From Streptomyces sp. DH41 (GTDB taxonomy: Bacteria > Actinomycetota > Actinomycetes > Streptomycetales > Streptomycetaceae), in contig NZ_JARVKY010000023.1 of the NCBI RefSeq assembly GCF_029813785.1, forward strand, positions 62,001-126,000: a stretch of 64,000 nucleotides of DNA, written 5' to 3'. Positions 33,614 through 43,137 of the stretch are shown piece after piece. Each line of letters opens with the position of its first letter. The first letter of the stretch is position 1. Made by a program: the position numbers and the translations under genes. The notes below the pieces were generated by a model. The model worked only from the letters and a program-made list of their open reading frames with translations, ran no database searches and was not told the DNA's origin.

Positions 33614-36600
33614 TCAGGGCCGCTCCCCGTCTCCGGTCCCGTGCCGGGCGTGCGCACCGGCCGGCCGGTGCGGCGGGCCGGCGGCGCGGTCGATCGCCGA
33701 CTGGACGGCGGCGATCCGGTCGGCGAGCAGGCCGAGGGCGGCGACGGCACGGGTCAGCTGGTCGTCCTCCGGGCCGCCGAGCGCCTGGGCGCGCTGGTGG
33801 GCGGCCTTCAGCCCGGTCCAGCGTGCGGCCTGTGAGGCGGTGAGCGTGCCGCGCAGTTCCGCCAGCTTCAGCAGGTTCGCCTCCGCTCCCGTGGTGAGGG
33901 TCTGGGCCTCGGCCCGGTAGTGGTCCTGGATCAGTGCCGACAGCTCGGCGTCGTTCATGACCGGCTGGATCCGCTGGGCGATCCTGTTCATGTTGCGGTA
34001 CGAGCCCTGAAGCCGGAACGGCGGTTCGGTGCGGGTGTCGTCCGACTGGGCGGCGGAGGCGATGTACGCGGCGTTCACCGCGAGGACCGTGGCGCGGGCG
34101 GTGAGCAGGTGGCGCAGGACGGCGAGGACGCGTTCCAGTTCGGCCGGGGCGTAGGGGTGGGCGAGCCGGTCCGTGCGGGCGGTCGGGTCGTCCTCGGCGA
34201 GGCGGAGCAGCAGGTCGAGGTCGGCGCGGTCGCGGCCGGCGAGCGGGGCCAGGACCGGGTTGGCGGTGAGGGCGTTCTCGACGAAGCTCAGTTCGAAGGC
34301 GGGCCGCTTGCCGGTCAGGACGTCGCCGAGGTTCCAGACGTCGGCGCGGTTGGCGAGCATGTCGGGCACCTGGAAACGGCTGCCGGACTCGGTGTAGGGG
34401 TTGCCGGCCATACAGACGGCGAAGCGTTTGCCGCGCAGGTCGTAGGTGTGCGGCTCGCCGTCCCGTACGCCGTCGACGCGGCGGGTGGCGTCGCACAGCG
34501 GGATGAACTTCTGGAGGAGCTCGGGCGAGGTGTGCTGGATGTCGTCCAGGTACAGGAGGGTGTTGCTGCCCGCCGCCAGCGCGAAGTTGACCTTCTCGAT
34601 CTCGCGCCGGGCGGTGGCGTTCGGGGCCTCGGCCGGGTCGAGCGAGGTCACGCCGTGCCCCAGCGCCGGGCCGCTGATCTTCACCAGCATGAGGCCGAGG
34701 CGGTCGGCGACGTACTCCATGAGCGTCGTCTTGCCGTAGCCGGGCGGGGAGATGAGCAGGAGCAGCCCGCCCGTGCCGGTGCGGTGCGCGGCGTCCGTGG
34801 TGCCGAGCTGCTTGGCGAGGCTGTCACCGACCAGCGGGAGGTACACCTCGTCGAGAAGCCGGTTGCGGACGAAGGCCGTCATCACGCGCGGGCGGAACTC
34901 GTCCAGGCGGAGCCGGGACCGCTCCGCGGCCACCAGGGTGCCGCGGCGCCGCTGGTAGGCGCGGTGGCCGGGCACGTCGTGGGCGCGGAAGGCGCGGGTG
35001 CGGGCGAGGAGTTCGTCGACGCGGACCGTGAGGGCGCGGCCGCTGACGCGCGGATGGGTGCCGAGCAGGCCCCGTACGGTCCGGGTCAGCGGGGCGTCGC
35101 ACGGGTAGCGGGGCAGGTCCGGGCAGAGTTCGGCGGCCACCGCCTCGGCCAGGTCGCCGGGTGTGGTGTCCGTGCCCGTGGACGCGGTGTACGCGGTGAG
35201 CCACGCCTCGACGAGCTGGCGGCGGGCGGCGGGGTCGGCGAGGGCGGCGAGGTCCTCGTCGTAGGCCGGACCGCCCACCGTGCGGCGGAACTTGTCCAGG
35301 AGGGTGCGGGTGCCGGCGCCGAGCACGAAGCCTTCGGGGCCGCTGGTGAGCTCCTCGACGAGGTACGCGGCGGCGGCTTCCGCGATCTCTCCGGTGACCG
35401 CCCCGGTGACCTCGCCGACGGCTTCCGCGGTGATGGCCCCGGCCAGTTCCCGCCGCAGGTCGTCGAGGGCGGGCGCGAGCCCGAACGTGTCCCGGGCGCG
35501 GGTCAGGGAGACCGCGCGCCGCCGCCAGTCCTGCCGGGCCCCGGACGTCGTGCCGTGCGCCCAGAACAGCTGGGCGGCGGCGCGGGCGGCGGGCTCGTGG
35601 CAGAGCGGTCCGGCGGCGTCGTACAAGCCCAGCAGAGCGGTCAGGATCAGGGTGGCGTCGTGGTCGTGGACGCCCCGTTCGTAGCCCTCGTCGTACGCCT
35701 CCTCGGCCGCGCCGCGTACGAGGGCGGGCAGGTCGTCGGTCTGCGCGAGGGCGGCCGGGCCGTGGGCGTCGAGCAGGCGGGCGGCGAGATGTTCGGCGCG
35801 GTAGACCTCGGGCGACTCGGACGGCAGCAGGCGGTCCCAGTAGGGGCGGGTGGCGGCGAAGTCCGGGTCGGTGACCGGTGAGCGGTGGTCGGTCCCGGTC
35901 ACGGCGAAGGCCAGGCCGTCGCCGTGCGGGACGAGGGTGAGGTCGAGGGGCTGGGTGTTGACGGCGAAGCGGTGGCCGCCCAGGCGCAGGGTGCGGCCGT
36001 CGTCGGCGTACAGGTCGGCGCGGTCGCGCAGGGCGCGGGACGCCTCCTGGCGGGCGGCGTCGAGGCGTCCGTCGAGTTCCTCCGCGCGGACCGGGTCGCC
36101 CAGCTCGCGGAGTTCCCCGGCGGTGCGGCGGACCTTGGCGGGCATCGGGTCGGAGGCGAAGAAGGTGGTGACGGCGTCCGGGTCGGCGAGCGTCGCGGCG
36201 CGGCGGACGACCGTGCGCAGGACGCGGGCCGCCGAGTCCGCCAGGCGCTCGGCGCGGCGGGCGCGGGCGTCGGCGAGGGACTGCTTGCGGGCGGAGAACG
36301 TCTCGTGGATCTCGTCGCGCTTGTCCGCGAGTTCGCCGAGGAAGTCGTCGAAGTCGGCGAACCTGGATTCGAGGTTCTCCACCTGGACCAGCAGGCGGGC
36401 GAGTCGCTCGTCGCACGCGTCGGGGCTGTCCGCCACCGCGAGGGCGCCGGTGACCGCCTGACCGAGCAGCGCGAACTCGGCGGCGAACCCGGCGCGGCCC
36501 TCTTGGTCGCGCAGGGCGCGGTGGCGGGTGCCGAGAACCGCCCGGGCGCGGTTGACCCCGCCGAGGGCCTCGGCGACGCGCTCCAGGATGGCGGTGCGGA

Positions 36601-38848
36601 CCGTGGCGTCGCCGATGTCGAGCCCGGCGACGACCTCGGTCACCGCGCCGAGCCCCTCCGCCAGTTCGTCCAGGCGGGCCCCGAGGGGCCCGGCCTCGGC
36701 GGCGGTTCCGATCGCCTCGGCGTCCGCGACGAGCCGCTCGACGTCCGCGTGGTGACCGGCGAAGGCGTCCTCGCGCGCCAGGTGGGTGACGGCCCGCTGC
36801 CCGAAGGCGGCCAGGTCGGCCTCGGCGCCGGCGGCGAGTTCGTCGACGCGGTCCGTGTCCGTGTACCGGGTCTCCCTGAGGGTCAGCAGGTGCCCCTGCG
36901 CCCGGCGCAGCTCGGTCAGCCCGGCCACCCAGGCCGCGGCCCCGCGCGGCGCCTCGCCGCGCAGCCGGCGTACCACCGCGGCGAGCCGCGCGTCGGCCTC
37001 GTCGAGCGCGTCGGCGGCCTGCCGGGTCAGGGCCTGCACGTTCTCGAACTCGGCGAGCACCTGCTCGGCGGTCTCCCGCACCCGCTCCAACGGGTCCGCG
37101 AGGTCACCGGCCTCGGGGTCGCCCAGCCAGTGGTGGGCGTCGGCGGCCCGGGCGCAGGCGGCGGCCAGTTCCTCGTACACCCCGCTCGTCGGGGTGGTCT
37201 CCGCGACGGCACGGGTCACGGAGAGGCAGTCGGAGATGCCCCGGACGAGGTCGGCGTTGCCGATGCGGGCCAGCGGGCCGCTGCCGGCGGGCCGGTCGGC
37301 GGCGTACGTGTCGGAGACGTACGGGGAGGACCACCGCTGGACCGGATGCACCCGGGCCGGCTCGCCGTCCTCGGTGCGCAGCAGTGTGAGCGTGCCGTCG
37401 TCGAACAGCGCCCAGCCCCGGCAGGACAGCGGGGTCGCGGCCTCCTTGCGGATCAGGTTGTACGGCAGCAGCAGGGCGCGGCCCCCCGCGCCCGCGTGGG
37501 ACGCCCGGAACGCGTAGAGGACGTCCTCGCCGTTCGGTGAGCGCGTCTCTCGCTCGAACTCCAGTCCGTTCACGTCGAGTTCGTACGTGCGGTGGGCGCC
37601 GGTGGCCAGGCAGTGGCCGCCGGGGAAGACGATGCCCTGGTCGTCGGGGAGGCGGCGGCACGCCTGCCCGATGCCGTCGCGGCGGACCACCTCCCGGGTG
37701 AGGGTGTTGAAGACCAGGTACCGGTGGGTCTCCTCCTTGTAGGGGCGGATCCGCAGCAGGATCAGCGCGCCGACCCGGGCGTGGGCGATGTCCGCGTCGG
37801 CGAGGGACTGCAGCGGCTCGACGACCGGTTCGCTGTGGATCCCCTCCCCCGTCCCGGTGTCGTTCTCCGCCTTGACGGTGAGCGTGCCGCCGACGGTCGC
37901 GACGAAGACCTCGCCCCGGACGGAGACGTGCGGGTGACGGCCGAGGACGTGGTCCTCGCGGGTCGCCCCGGTCCACGTGAAGTCGTGGGAGGGCGGCAGG
38001 ACGTGGTCCCGGTCGCCGCGCGCGTCCAGGAAGGACGCCCGTTTCCCGTCGTCGAGCGCCCAGCGCAGTACGCGGATGTCGTCGGCCTTCTCACCGGTCC
38101 GGAAGACCGCGAGCAGCCTGCCCTCGACCCGGCGCAGCCGCAGGAGCGTGGCCTGACGGTAGTAGCGGTACAGGGCCTCGAACTCGCGGACGAAGGCGGG
38201 ATCGTCGAGGAGGCCCGGCACGGCGTCCTCGGGGAGCCGGCCGAGGTCTCGGCCGCGCAGCGCGAAGACGTCGCCGACGGCGGGCTCGGAGCCGGCCGCG
38301 GTGGCCGCCGGGGCCGTGCCGGCCGCGTGCGCCGTGTTGTAGCCGACGAGCAGCGTCTCCCCGACGGCCACGACGTCCGCGGGCACACCGGCGCGCGCGG
38401 TGTGCAGCCGCTCGGTGCCGGTGAGTTCGAGCCGGGCCGAGCCGAACTCCTCGACCCTGCGGGTGTTGAGTGCCTCGGCCCGCCGGGCGAGCTCGGCGGC
38501 CTGCGCGACGAGCCGGTCCCGCAGCACCTCGTAGGTGCCCGCGTCCAGCGTCTCGTGCGGGCCACTGCCCGGCGTCGCGTGCGTGCCCCTGTCCGGCGTC
38601 GCGTGCGTGCCCCTGTCCGGCGTCGCGTGCGTGCCCCTGTCCGGCGTCTCGTGCGGGCCACTGCCCGGCGTTACGTGCGGGCCGCTGCCCGGCGTCGCGT
38701 GCGTGCCCGTGTCCGGCGCATCGCGCGCGCCACTGCCCGGCGTTACGTGCGGGCCACTGCCCGGCGTTACGTGCGGGCCACTGCCCGGCGTCGCGTGCGT
38801 GCCCGTGTCCGGCGCATCGTGCGCGCCGCTGTCCGCCCCGGTTGCCAT
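33614..38848 (-). CDS. Giant AAA-type 'DNA repair ATPase' family protein
   Basis: 1744 residues. Residues about 5-90 are octapeptide repeats (see separate entry). A beta-rich domain of about 100-500 follows, then a long helical, coiled-coil-like region of about 570-900 with Leu/Arg/Glu-rich segments. A further domain runs to about 1290. The AAA core has Walker A PPGYGKTTLMEY (about 1365), Walker B LLYLDDIQ (about 1433), and sensor-like VCMAGNPYTESGSRF. It is 22 bp downstream of a flotillin gene on the same strand. Family members are annotated as DNA repair ATPases, but I know of no experimental function. Confidence 0.85.
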   Translation of the reverse strand: MATGADSGAHDAPDTGTHATPGSGPHVTPGSGPHVTPGSGARDAPDTGTHATPGSGPHVTPGSGPHETPDRGTHATPDRGTHATPDRGTHATPGSGPHETLDAGTYEVLRDRLVAQAAELARRAEALNTRRVEEFGSARLELTGTERLHTARAGVPADVVAVGETLLVGYNTAHAAGTAPAATAAGSEPAVGDVFALRGRDLGRLPEDAVPGLLDDPAFVREFEALYRYYRQATLLRLRRVEGRLLAVFRTGEKADDIRVLRWALDDGKRASFLDARGDRDHVLPPSHDFTWTGATREDHVLGRHPHVSVRGEVFVATVGGTLTVKAENDTGTGEGIHSEPVVEPLQSLADADIAHARVGALILLRIRPYKEETHRYLVFNTLTREVVRRDGIGQACRRLPDDQGIVFPGGHCLATGAHRTYELDVNGLEFERETRSPNGEDVLYAFRASHAGAGGRALLLPYNLIRKEAATPLSCRGWALFDDGTLTLLRTEDGEPARVHPVQRWSSPYVSDTYAADRPAGSGPLARIGNADLVRGISDCLSVTRAVAETTPTSGVYEELAAACARAADAHHWLGDPEAGDLADPLERVRETAEQVLAEFENVQALTRQAADALDEADARLAAVVRRLRGEAPRGAAAWVAGLTELRRAQGHLLTLRETRYTDTDRVDELAAGAEADLAAFGQRAVTHLAREDAFAGHHADVERLVADAEAIGTAAEAGPLGARLDELAEGLGAVTEVVAGLDIGDATVRTAILERVAEALGGVNRARAVLGTRHRALRDQEGRAGFAAEFALLGQAVTGALAVADSPDACDERLARLLVQVENLESRFADFDDFLGELADKRDEIHETFSARKQSLADARARRAERLADSAARVLRTVVRRAATLADPDAVTTFFASDPMPAKVRRTAGELRELGDPVRAEELDGRLDAARQEASRALRDRADLYADDGRTLRLGGHRFAVNTQPLDLTLVPHGDGLAFAVTGTDHRSPVTDPDFAATRPYWDRLLPSESPEVYRAEHLAARLLDAHGPAALAQTDDLPALVRGAAEEAYDEGYERGVHDHDATLILTALLGLYDAAGPLCHEPAARAAAQLFWAHGTTSGARQDWRRRAVSLTRARDTFGLAPALDDLRRELAGAITAEAVGEVTGAVTGEIAEAAAAYLVEELTSGPEGFVLGAGTRTLLDKFRRTVGGPAYDEDLAALADPAARRQLVEAWLTAYTASTGTDTTPGDLAEAVAAELCPDLPRYPCDAPLTRTVRGLLGTHPRVSGRALTVRVDELLARTRAFRAHDVPGHRAYQRRRGTLVAAERSRLRLDEFRPRVMTAFVRNRLLDEVYLPLVGDSLAKQLGTTDAAHRTGTGGLLLLISPPGYGKTTLMEYVADRLGLMLVKISGPALGHGVTSLDPAEAPNATARREIEKVNFALAAGSNTLLYLDDIQHTSPELLQKFIPLCDATRRVDGVRDGEPHTYDLRGKRFAVCMAGNPYTESGSRFQVPDMLANRADVWNLGDVLTGKRPAFELSFVENALTANPVLAPLAGRDRADLDLLLRLAEDDPTARTDRLAHPYAPAELERVLAVLRHLLTARATVLAVNAAYIASAAQSDDTRTEPPFRLQGSYRNMNRIAQRIQPVMNDAELSALIQDHYRAEAQTLTTGAEANLLKLAELRGTLTASQAARWTGLKAAHQRAQALGGPEDDQLTRAVAALGLLADRIAAVQSAIDRAAGPPHRPAGAHARHGTGDGERP
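38545..38830. repeat. 24-bp tandem repeat coding the ATPase N-terminus
   Basis: About eleven imperfect 24-base units (for example gcccctgtccggcgtcgcgt plus gcgt) give the octapeptide pattern T-P-x-x-G-x-H-x on the reverse strand. Some neighbouring units are identical, so copy number probably varies by slippage. Confidence 0.88.
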
Positions 38849-38870
38849 GGGTTCCCTTCCGCGACGGTAC

Positions 38871-40907
38871 TCAGACGGCCTTGGCGCTGCCGTTGAGGGA
38901 CGCCAACGGGGCGTCGGCGATGCCCAGTTCGCCCGCCTTCTCGAGCAGCTTCTGCACCTGGCCGGCGGGCGCGCCGCCCGACTTCATCAGCTTCATCAGC
39001 AGCGCGGACACCGTCAGGTTCCGCACGTCGGCCGTGGAGACCGAACCGAGGACGCTGCCGAGGTCGTCGGCGAGGCTGGACGTGCCGTCGAGGTACGGCT
39101 TCGCGAGGGCCTGGGCGGTCTCGGAGTGCTGGACGAAGCCGTCGACGCCCTTGCCGAGCGCGATGGAGGACATCAGCCGGTCGAAGAAGACGGACTCGCC
39201 GCCGACGATGCTGATGTCGGCGTTCTCCAGGCCGGTGGCCAGCACCGTGGCCTGCGCCTCGGCGACCTGACGCTGCACGTCCAGGCCGGCGAGCCGGATG
39301 TCCTTCTCGGCCTCCAGCCGCAGCCGGTACTCCTCGTGCGCGCGGGACGCCTCGTCGAGCGCCGCCATCGCCGCCGCCTTCTCCGTCAGACCGGCCGCCT
39401 CGGCCTTCAGCTTCTCGCCGACGCCCTCGGCCTCGGCGAGCGCCTTGGCCCTGGCCCCCTCCGCCTCCGCACGCATCCGCGCCTGGGTCGCCTCGGCCTC
39501 CGCGCGGCCGGCCTTCTCGATGACCTCGGCCTCCTTGTCGCGGACCTGGACCTCGGCCAGCCCCTGGGCCGCGCTCTCCGCCTGGATGGCCCCGGCGAGC
39601 CGCAGCTTGGCCTGCGCGTCGAGATCGGCGCTCTTCAACCGGGCCTCGGCCAGAGTCAGTTCCTCGGCCGCCCGGTGGGTGGCGGCCTGCTCGGCGGCCT
39701 CCGCCGCCTTGATGTCCTTGACCAGCCTCTCCTGCGCCTGGGCCTCGGCGGCGATGATCACGGTCTGCCGGTCGCGCTCCGCCTCCTCCACCGCGCGCAG
39801 CTTCTTGATGGACTCCTCCTGCTCGGCGACCGTACGGTCCACGGCGACCCGCTCCCGGATGACCTCGGCGATGTCCCGCTTCTCCGCCTCGACCTCCTTG
39901 GAGGCCGCGATCCGGGTCAGTTCGGTCTCCCGCTCCCGGGCGATGACCTCCAGGAGCCGGTCCTTCTCGATGCGCTCGCTCTCGATGGCGATGACCCGTT
40001 CGCGGTTCTTCGCGGCGACGGCGACCTCTCGGGCCTGGTTCTCGCGCTGGACGCCGAGCTGCTCCTCGGTACGCAGGAAGGCACCCTGCGCGCGCAGCCG
40101 CTCCTCCTCCACCACCCGCGCCGTCTCGGCCTCCTCGCGGGCCCGTACGGTCTCGATCTCCCGCTTCTGCTTGGTCTCGGCGTCCACCTGCCGGCGCTCC
40201 AGCTCCAGGATCGCCTCCCGGGCGTCGACGTTCTGGCGGGTGATCTCCTTCTCCTCGGTGCGCTGGGCCTCGTTGGTGCGCACGTGCTCCACGGCCGTCA
40301 GCTCGGTGATCTTCCGGATGCCCTGCGCGTCCAGGACGTTGGCCGGGTCGAGCTGGGTCAGCGGCGTCTGCTCCAGGTAGTCGATCGCCGCGTCCTCCAG
40401 GTGGTACCCGCTGAGGTCGACACCGATGACCTCGATGATCCGGTACCGAAGCTCCTCACGCTTGGTGTAGAGGTCGGTGAAGTCCATCTGCTTGCCGACG
40501 GTCTTCAGCGCCTCGGAGAACTTCGCGTGGAAGAGCTCCTGGAGGGTGTTCCGGTCGCTCGCCCGCGCCGTGCCGACCGCCTGGGCGACCTTGACGACGT
40601 CCTCGACGGTCTTGTTGACCTTGACGAAGAACGAGATGCGGATGTCCGCGCGGATGTTGTCCCGGCAGATCAGGCCTTCCTTGCCGGCCCGGGTGATCTC
40701 GATGACCTTGACGGAGATGTCCATCACCTCGGCCCGGTGCAGCACCGGCAGTACGACCTGCCCGGTGAAGGTCACGTCGACCTTGCGCATCTTGGAGACG
40801 ATGAGCGCCTTGCCCTGCTCCACCTTGCGGAACAGCCGGGAGACGACGAGCAGTGCGAGCAGGCAGAGGACGGCGAGCACGGCCACGCCCACGATCATGG
40901 GATTCAT
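38871..40907 (-). CDS. Flotillin-like SPFH-domain membrane protein (YqiK type)
   Basis: 678 residues. One N-terminal membrane helix (about 3-24, MIVGVAVLAVLCLLALLVV) is followed by the SPFH domain (about 30-200, with ITRAGKEGLICRDNIRADIR). A very long Glu/Ala/Arg-rich coiled coil (about 215-560) and a C-terminal globular end follow. Flotillins organise ordered membrane domains. Start at MNPMIVG; the upstream extension is Arg/Gly-rich and not believable. First gene of a two-gene operon with the giant ATPase. Confidence 0.92.
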   Translation of the reverse strand: MNPMIVGVAVLAVLCLLALLVVSRLFRKVEQGKALIVSKMRKVDVTFTGQVVLPVLHRAEVMDISVKVIEITRAGKEGLICRDNIRADIRISFFVKVNKTVEDVVKVAQAVGTARASDRNTLQELFHAKFSEALKTVGKQMDFTDLYTKREELRYRIIEVIGVDLSGYHLEDAAIDYLEQTPLTQLDPANVLDAQGIRKITELTAVEHVRTNEAQRTEEKEITRQNVDAREAILELERRQVDAETKQKREIETVRAREEAETARVVEEERLRAQGAFLRTEEQLGVQRENQAREVAVAAKNRERVIAIESERIEKDRLLEVIARERETELTRIAASKEVEAEKRDIAEVIRERVAVDRTVAEQEESIKKLRAVEEAERDRQTVIIAAEAQAQERLVKDIKAAEAAEQAATHRAAEELTLAEARLKSADLDAQAKLRLAGAIQAESAAQGLAEVQVRDKEAEVIEKAGRAEAEATQARMRAEAEGARAKALAEAEGVGEKLKAEAAGLTEKAAAMAALDEASRAHEEYRLRLEAEKDIRLAGLDVQRQVAEAQATVLATGLENADISIVGGESVFFDRLMSSIALGKGVDGFVQHSETAQALAKPYLDGTSSLADDLGSVLGSVSTADVRNLTVSALLMKLMKSGGAPAGQVQKLLEKAGELGIADAPLASLNGSAKAV

Positions 40908-41492
40908 CAGCAACGTCCTTGGCGGTCGGGAGGACGAGCCCCCTCGGGCTCGCAGAAGCAGAGATCGACCCGCGCCGGAACCGGCACCTCCGGGTCCCGA
41001 TGCCGCCAACTGCCGGTGTCCGGCATCGGGACCAGGATCCGTGCTCCCCCTCGCCCTCATCCTGCCGACGCTGAGCGCTCACCGCATTGCCGCTTTCCGG
41101 CAGTCTTCGCCGTACCCTCCATGCCGGTCACCGTCAAGAAGGCGTCAAGACCGTCCCGGCCGACACGCGTGTACACGGCACGCATCCCGCGTCCGAATAA
41201 CGGTCCGATCTCACCGGTCGGAAGTTCCGCTGGTCACGAACCGTCACGTGAGATACGTCACTAAAGATCCGGCAAAGACGTGGTAGAACAGCGCAACTCC
41301 GCAGGTGGCTCGGCCGACTGCCGTATTGCGGAGGGTCGACCCGCACTCGCACCACAGCCCAGGACGATCACGGTCCGAAACCGCACCGTGCGCACAGGTT
41401 CACCCATCGGACAACGACGTTCGCGCAGAGACAGACCGCTCACTCCGGCGAGATGCCCCACCCGCCAACCCCGCGTCATCGAGGTAGTCACC
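40908..41492. other. Regulatory region between flotillin and symporter genes
   Basis: 585 bp between divergent transcripts. It is less GC-rich around 41180-41300 than the flanks (for example gtcacgtgagatacgtcactaa). TCACGTGA-type and GTCAC/GTGAC half sites recur there. No riboswitch fold recognisable by eye. GAGGTAG at 41481 is the likely ribosome site for the GTG at 41493. Confidence 0.4.
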
Positions 41493-43025
41493 GTGTCACT
41501 CGACTCCGTCACCCAGTCCGTCGACGAAGCAGTCAGCGAGTTCTTCGAGCCCATAGCCAAGTGGCTGGGGGAGGTGGTCTTCTACACCGTTCCCGTCGGC
41601 GGGGCCGACCTGCCTCTCATCGTCGCCTGGCTCGTCGTCGCCGGCCTGGTCTTCACCAGCTGGTTCGGACTCGTCCAGGTCCGCAAGTTCAGACTCGCCA
41701 TCGACGTGGTGCGAGGGAAGTACGACGAGAAGGGGTCGGCCGGCGAGGTCAACCACTTCCAGGCGCTGACCGCCGCCGTCTCCGGCACGGTCGGCCTCGG
41801 CAACATCGCCGGTGTGGCCGTCGCCGTCTCCATCGGCGGCCCCGGCGCCACGTTCTGGATGATCCTGTGCGGCCTGCTCGGCATGGCCACCAAGTTCGTC
41901 GAGGTCACCCTCGGCGTGAAGTACCGCGAGGTGCACGCCGACGGCACCGTGTCCGGTGGCCCGATGCACTACCTCCCCAAGGGCCTGGCCGAGCGCTTCG
42001 GCAAGAACGGCAAGACCCTCGGCAAGGTCCTCGCGGTCCTCGCGTCCTTCCTGATCCTGTTCTTCGGCCTCTTCGGCGGCAACCTCTTCCAGGTCAACCA
42101 GTCCTACGCGCAGCTGGTCTCGGTCACGGGCGGCGAGGACGGCGCGCTGGGCTCCTCGGCCGGCGCCCTGTTCTTCGGCATCCTGGTCGCCGCGATCGTC
42201 GGCATCGTGCTCCTCGGCGGCATCCGCTCCATCGCCAACGTCACCAGCAGGCTCGTACCGGCCATGGCCGGCCTCTACATCCTCGCGTGCCTGATCGTGA
42301 TCCTGGTCAACATCACCGCCGTGCCGGACGCCGTCGTCTCCATCGTCGAGGGCGCGTTCAACCCCGAAGGGGTCGCCGGCGGTGTGCTCGGCGCGCTGAT
42401 CATCGGCTTCAAGCGGGCCGCGTTCTCCAACGAGGCAGGCCTCGGCTCCGCCCCGATCGCCCACTCTGCGGTCAAGACCAAGCACCCCGCCAGTGAGGGC
42501 CTGGTCGCGCTGCTGGAACCGTTCATCGACACCGTCATCGTCTGCACCATGACCGCGCTGACCATCGTCATCGCCAACCCGGCCAGCTGGGGCCAGGCCC
42601 GTACCGACGAAAGCATCGGCGGCGTCACGATCACCTCCGACGCCTTCGAGACGGTCCTGCCCTGGTTCCCGTACATCCTCACCGTCGCGGTGCTGCTGTT
42701 CGCCATCTCCACGGTGCTGACCTGGGGCTACTACGGCCTCAAGTCGTGGACGTACCTCTTCGGCCGCAGCCGGGCCAGCGAGGTGACGTACAAGATCGTC
42801 TACACGCTCTTCGCCGTCGCGGGTTCGCTGCTGACCCTGCAGACCCTGATCGACCTGGCCGACGCCTTCCTCTTCTCGCTGGCCGTCATCAACATCATCG
42901 GCCTCTACCTCCTCGCCCCCGTCGTCAAGCGCGAGCTCAACACCTTCCTGGAGTACGTCCGCGCCCGTAAGGCCGGCGAGGACCCCGGGGACGACGACCA
43001 GGAGTCGGCGAAGACCACCGTCTGA
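41493..43025 (+). CDS. Alanine/glycine:cation symporter family protein
   Basis: 510 residues, about 10-11 membrane helices. AGCS-family segments: TAAVSGTVGLGNIAGVAVAV (about 91-110), GGPGATFWMILCGLLGMATK and FKRAAFSNEAGLGSAPIAHS (about 308-327, substrate and sodium region). Imports alanine or glycine with Na+ or H+. GTG start at 41493 (SLDSVTQS), after a ribosome site; the frame upstream to 41280 is non-coding in character. Followed by a strong hairpin. Confidence 0.93.
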   Translation: MSLDSVTQSVDEAVSEFFEPIAKWLGEVVFYTVPVGGADLPLIVAWLVVAGLVFTSWFGLVQVRKFRLAIDVVRGKYDEKGSAGEVNHFQALTAAVSGTVGLGNIAGVAVAVSIGGPGATFWMILCGLLGMATKFVEVTLGVKYREVHADGTVSGGPMHYLPKGLAERFGKNGKTLGKVLAVLASFLILFFGLFGGNLFQVNQSYAQLVSVTGGEDGALGSSAGALFFGILVAAIVGIVLLGGIRSIANVTSRLVPAMAGLYILACLIVILVNITAVPDAVVSIVEGAFNPEGVAGGVLGALIIGFKRAAFSNEAGLGSAPIAHSAVKTKHPASEGLVALLEPFIDTVIVCTMTALTIVIANPASWGQARTDESIGGVTITSDAFETVLPWFPYILTVAVLLFAISTVLTWGYYGLKSWTYLFGRSRASEVTYKIVYTLFAVAGSLLTLQTLIDLADAFLFSLAVINIIGLYLLAPVVKRELNTFLEYVRARKAGEDPGDDDQESAKTTV

Positions 43026-43056
43026 CCGCCCGCACGGCCCGGCAGGACAACCGCGA

Positions 43057-43095
43057 CGGCCCGTACTCACCTCGCACCCCGGTGAGTACGGGCCG
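43057..43095. terminator. Terminator after the symporter, 15-bp perfect stem
   Basis: CGGCCCGTACTCACC (43057-43071) and its exact reverse complement (43081-43095), loop 9. Confidence 0.85.
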
Positions 43096-43137
43096 TTCGG
43101 CCGTCCGCCGACGGCCATCCGCCGACCGCCCTTAGCA

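Noticed and set aside
40908..41492. Possible riboswitch before the alanine/glycine symporter
   Set aside because: I could not trace a conserved glycine or c-di-AMP aptamer core by eye; a covariance-model search (Infernal/Rfam) would decide.
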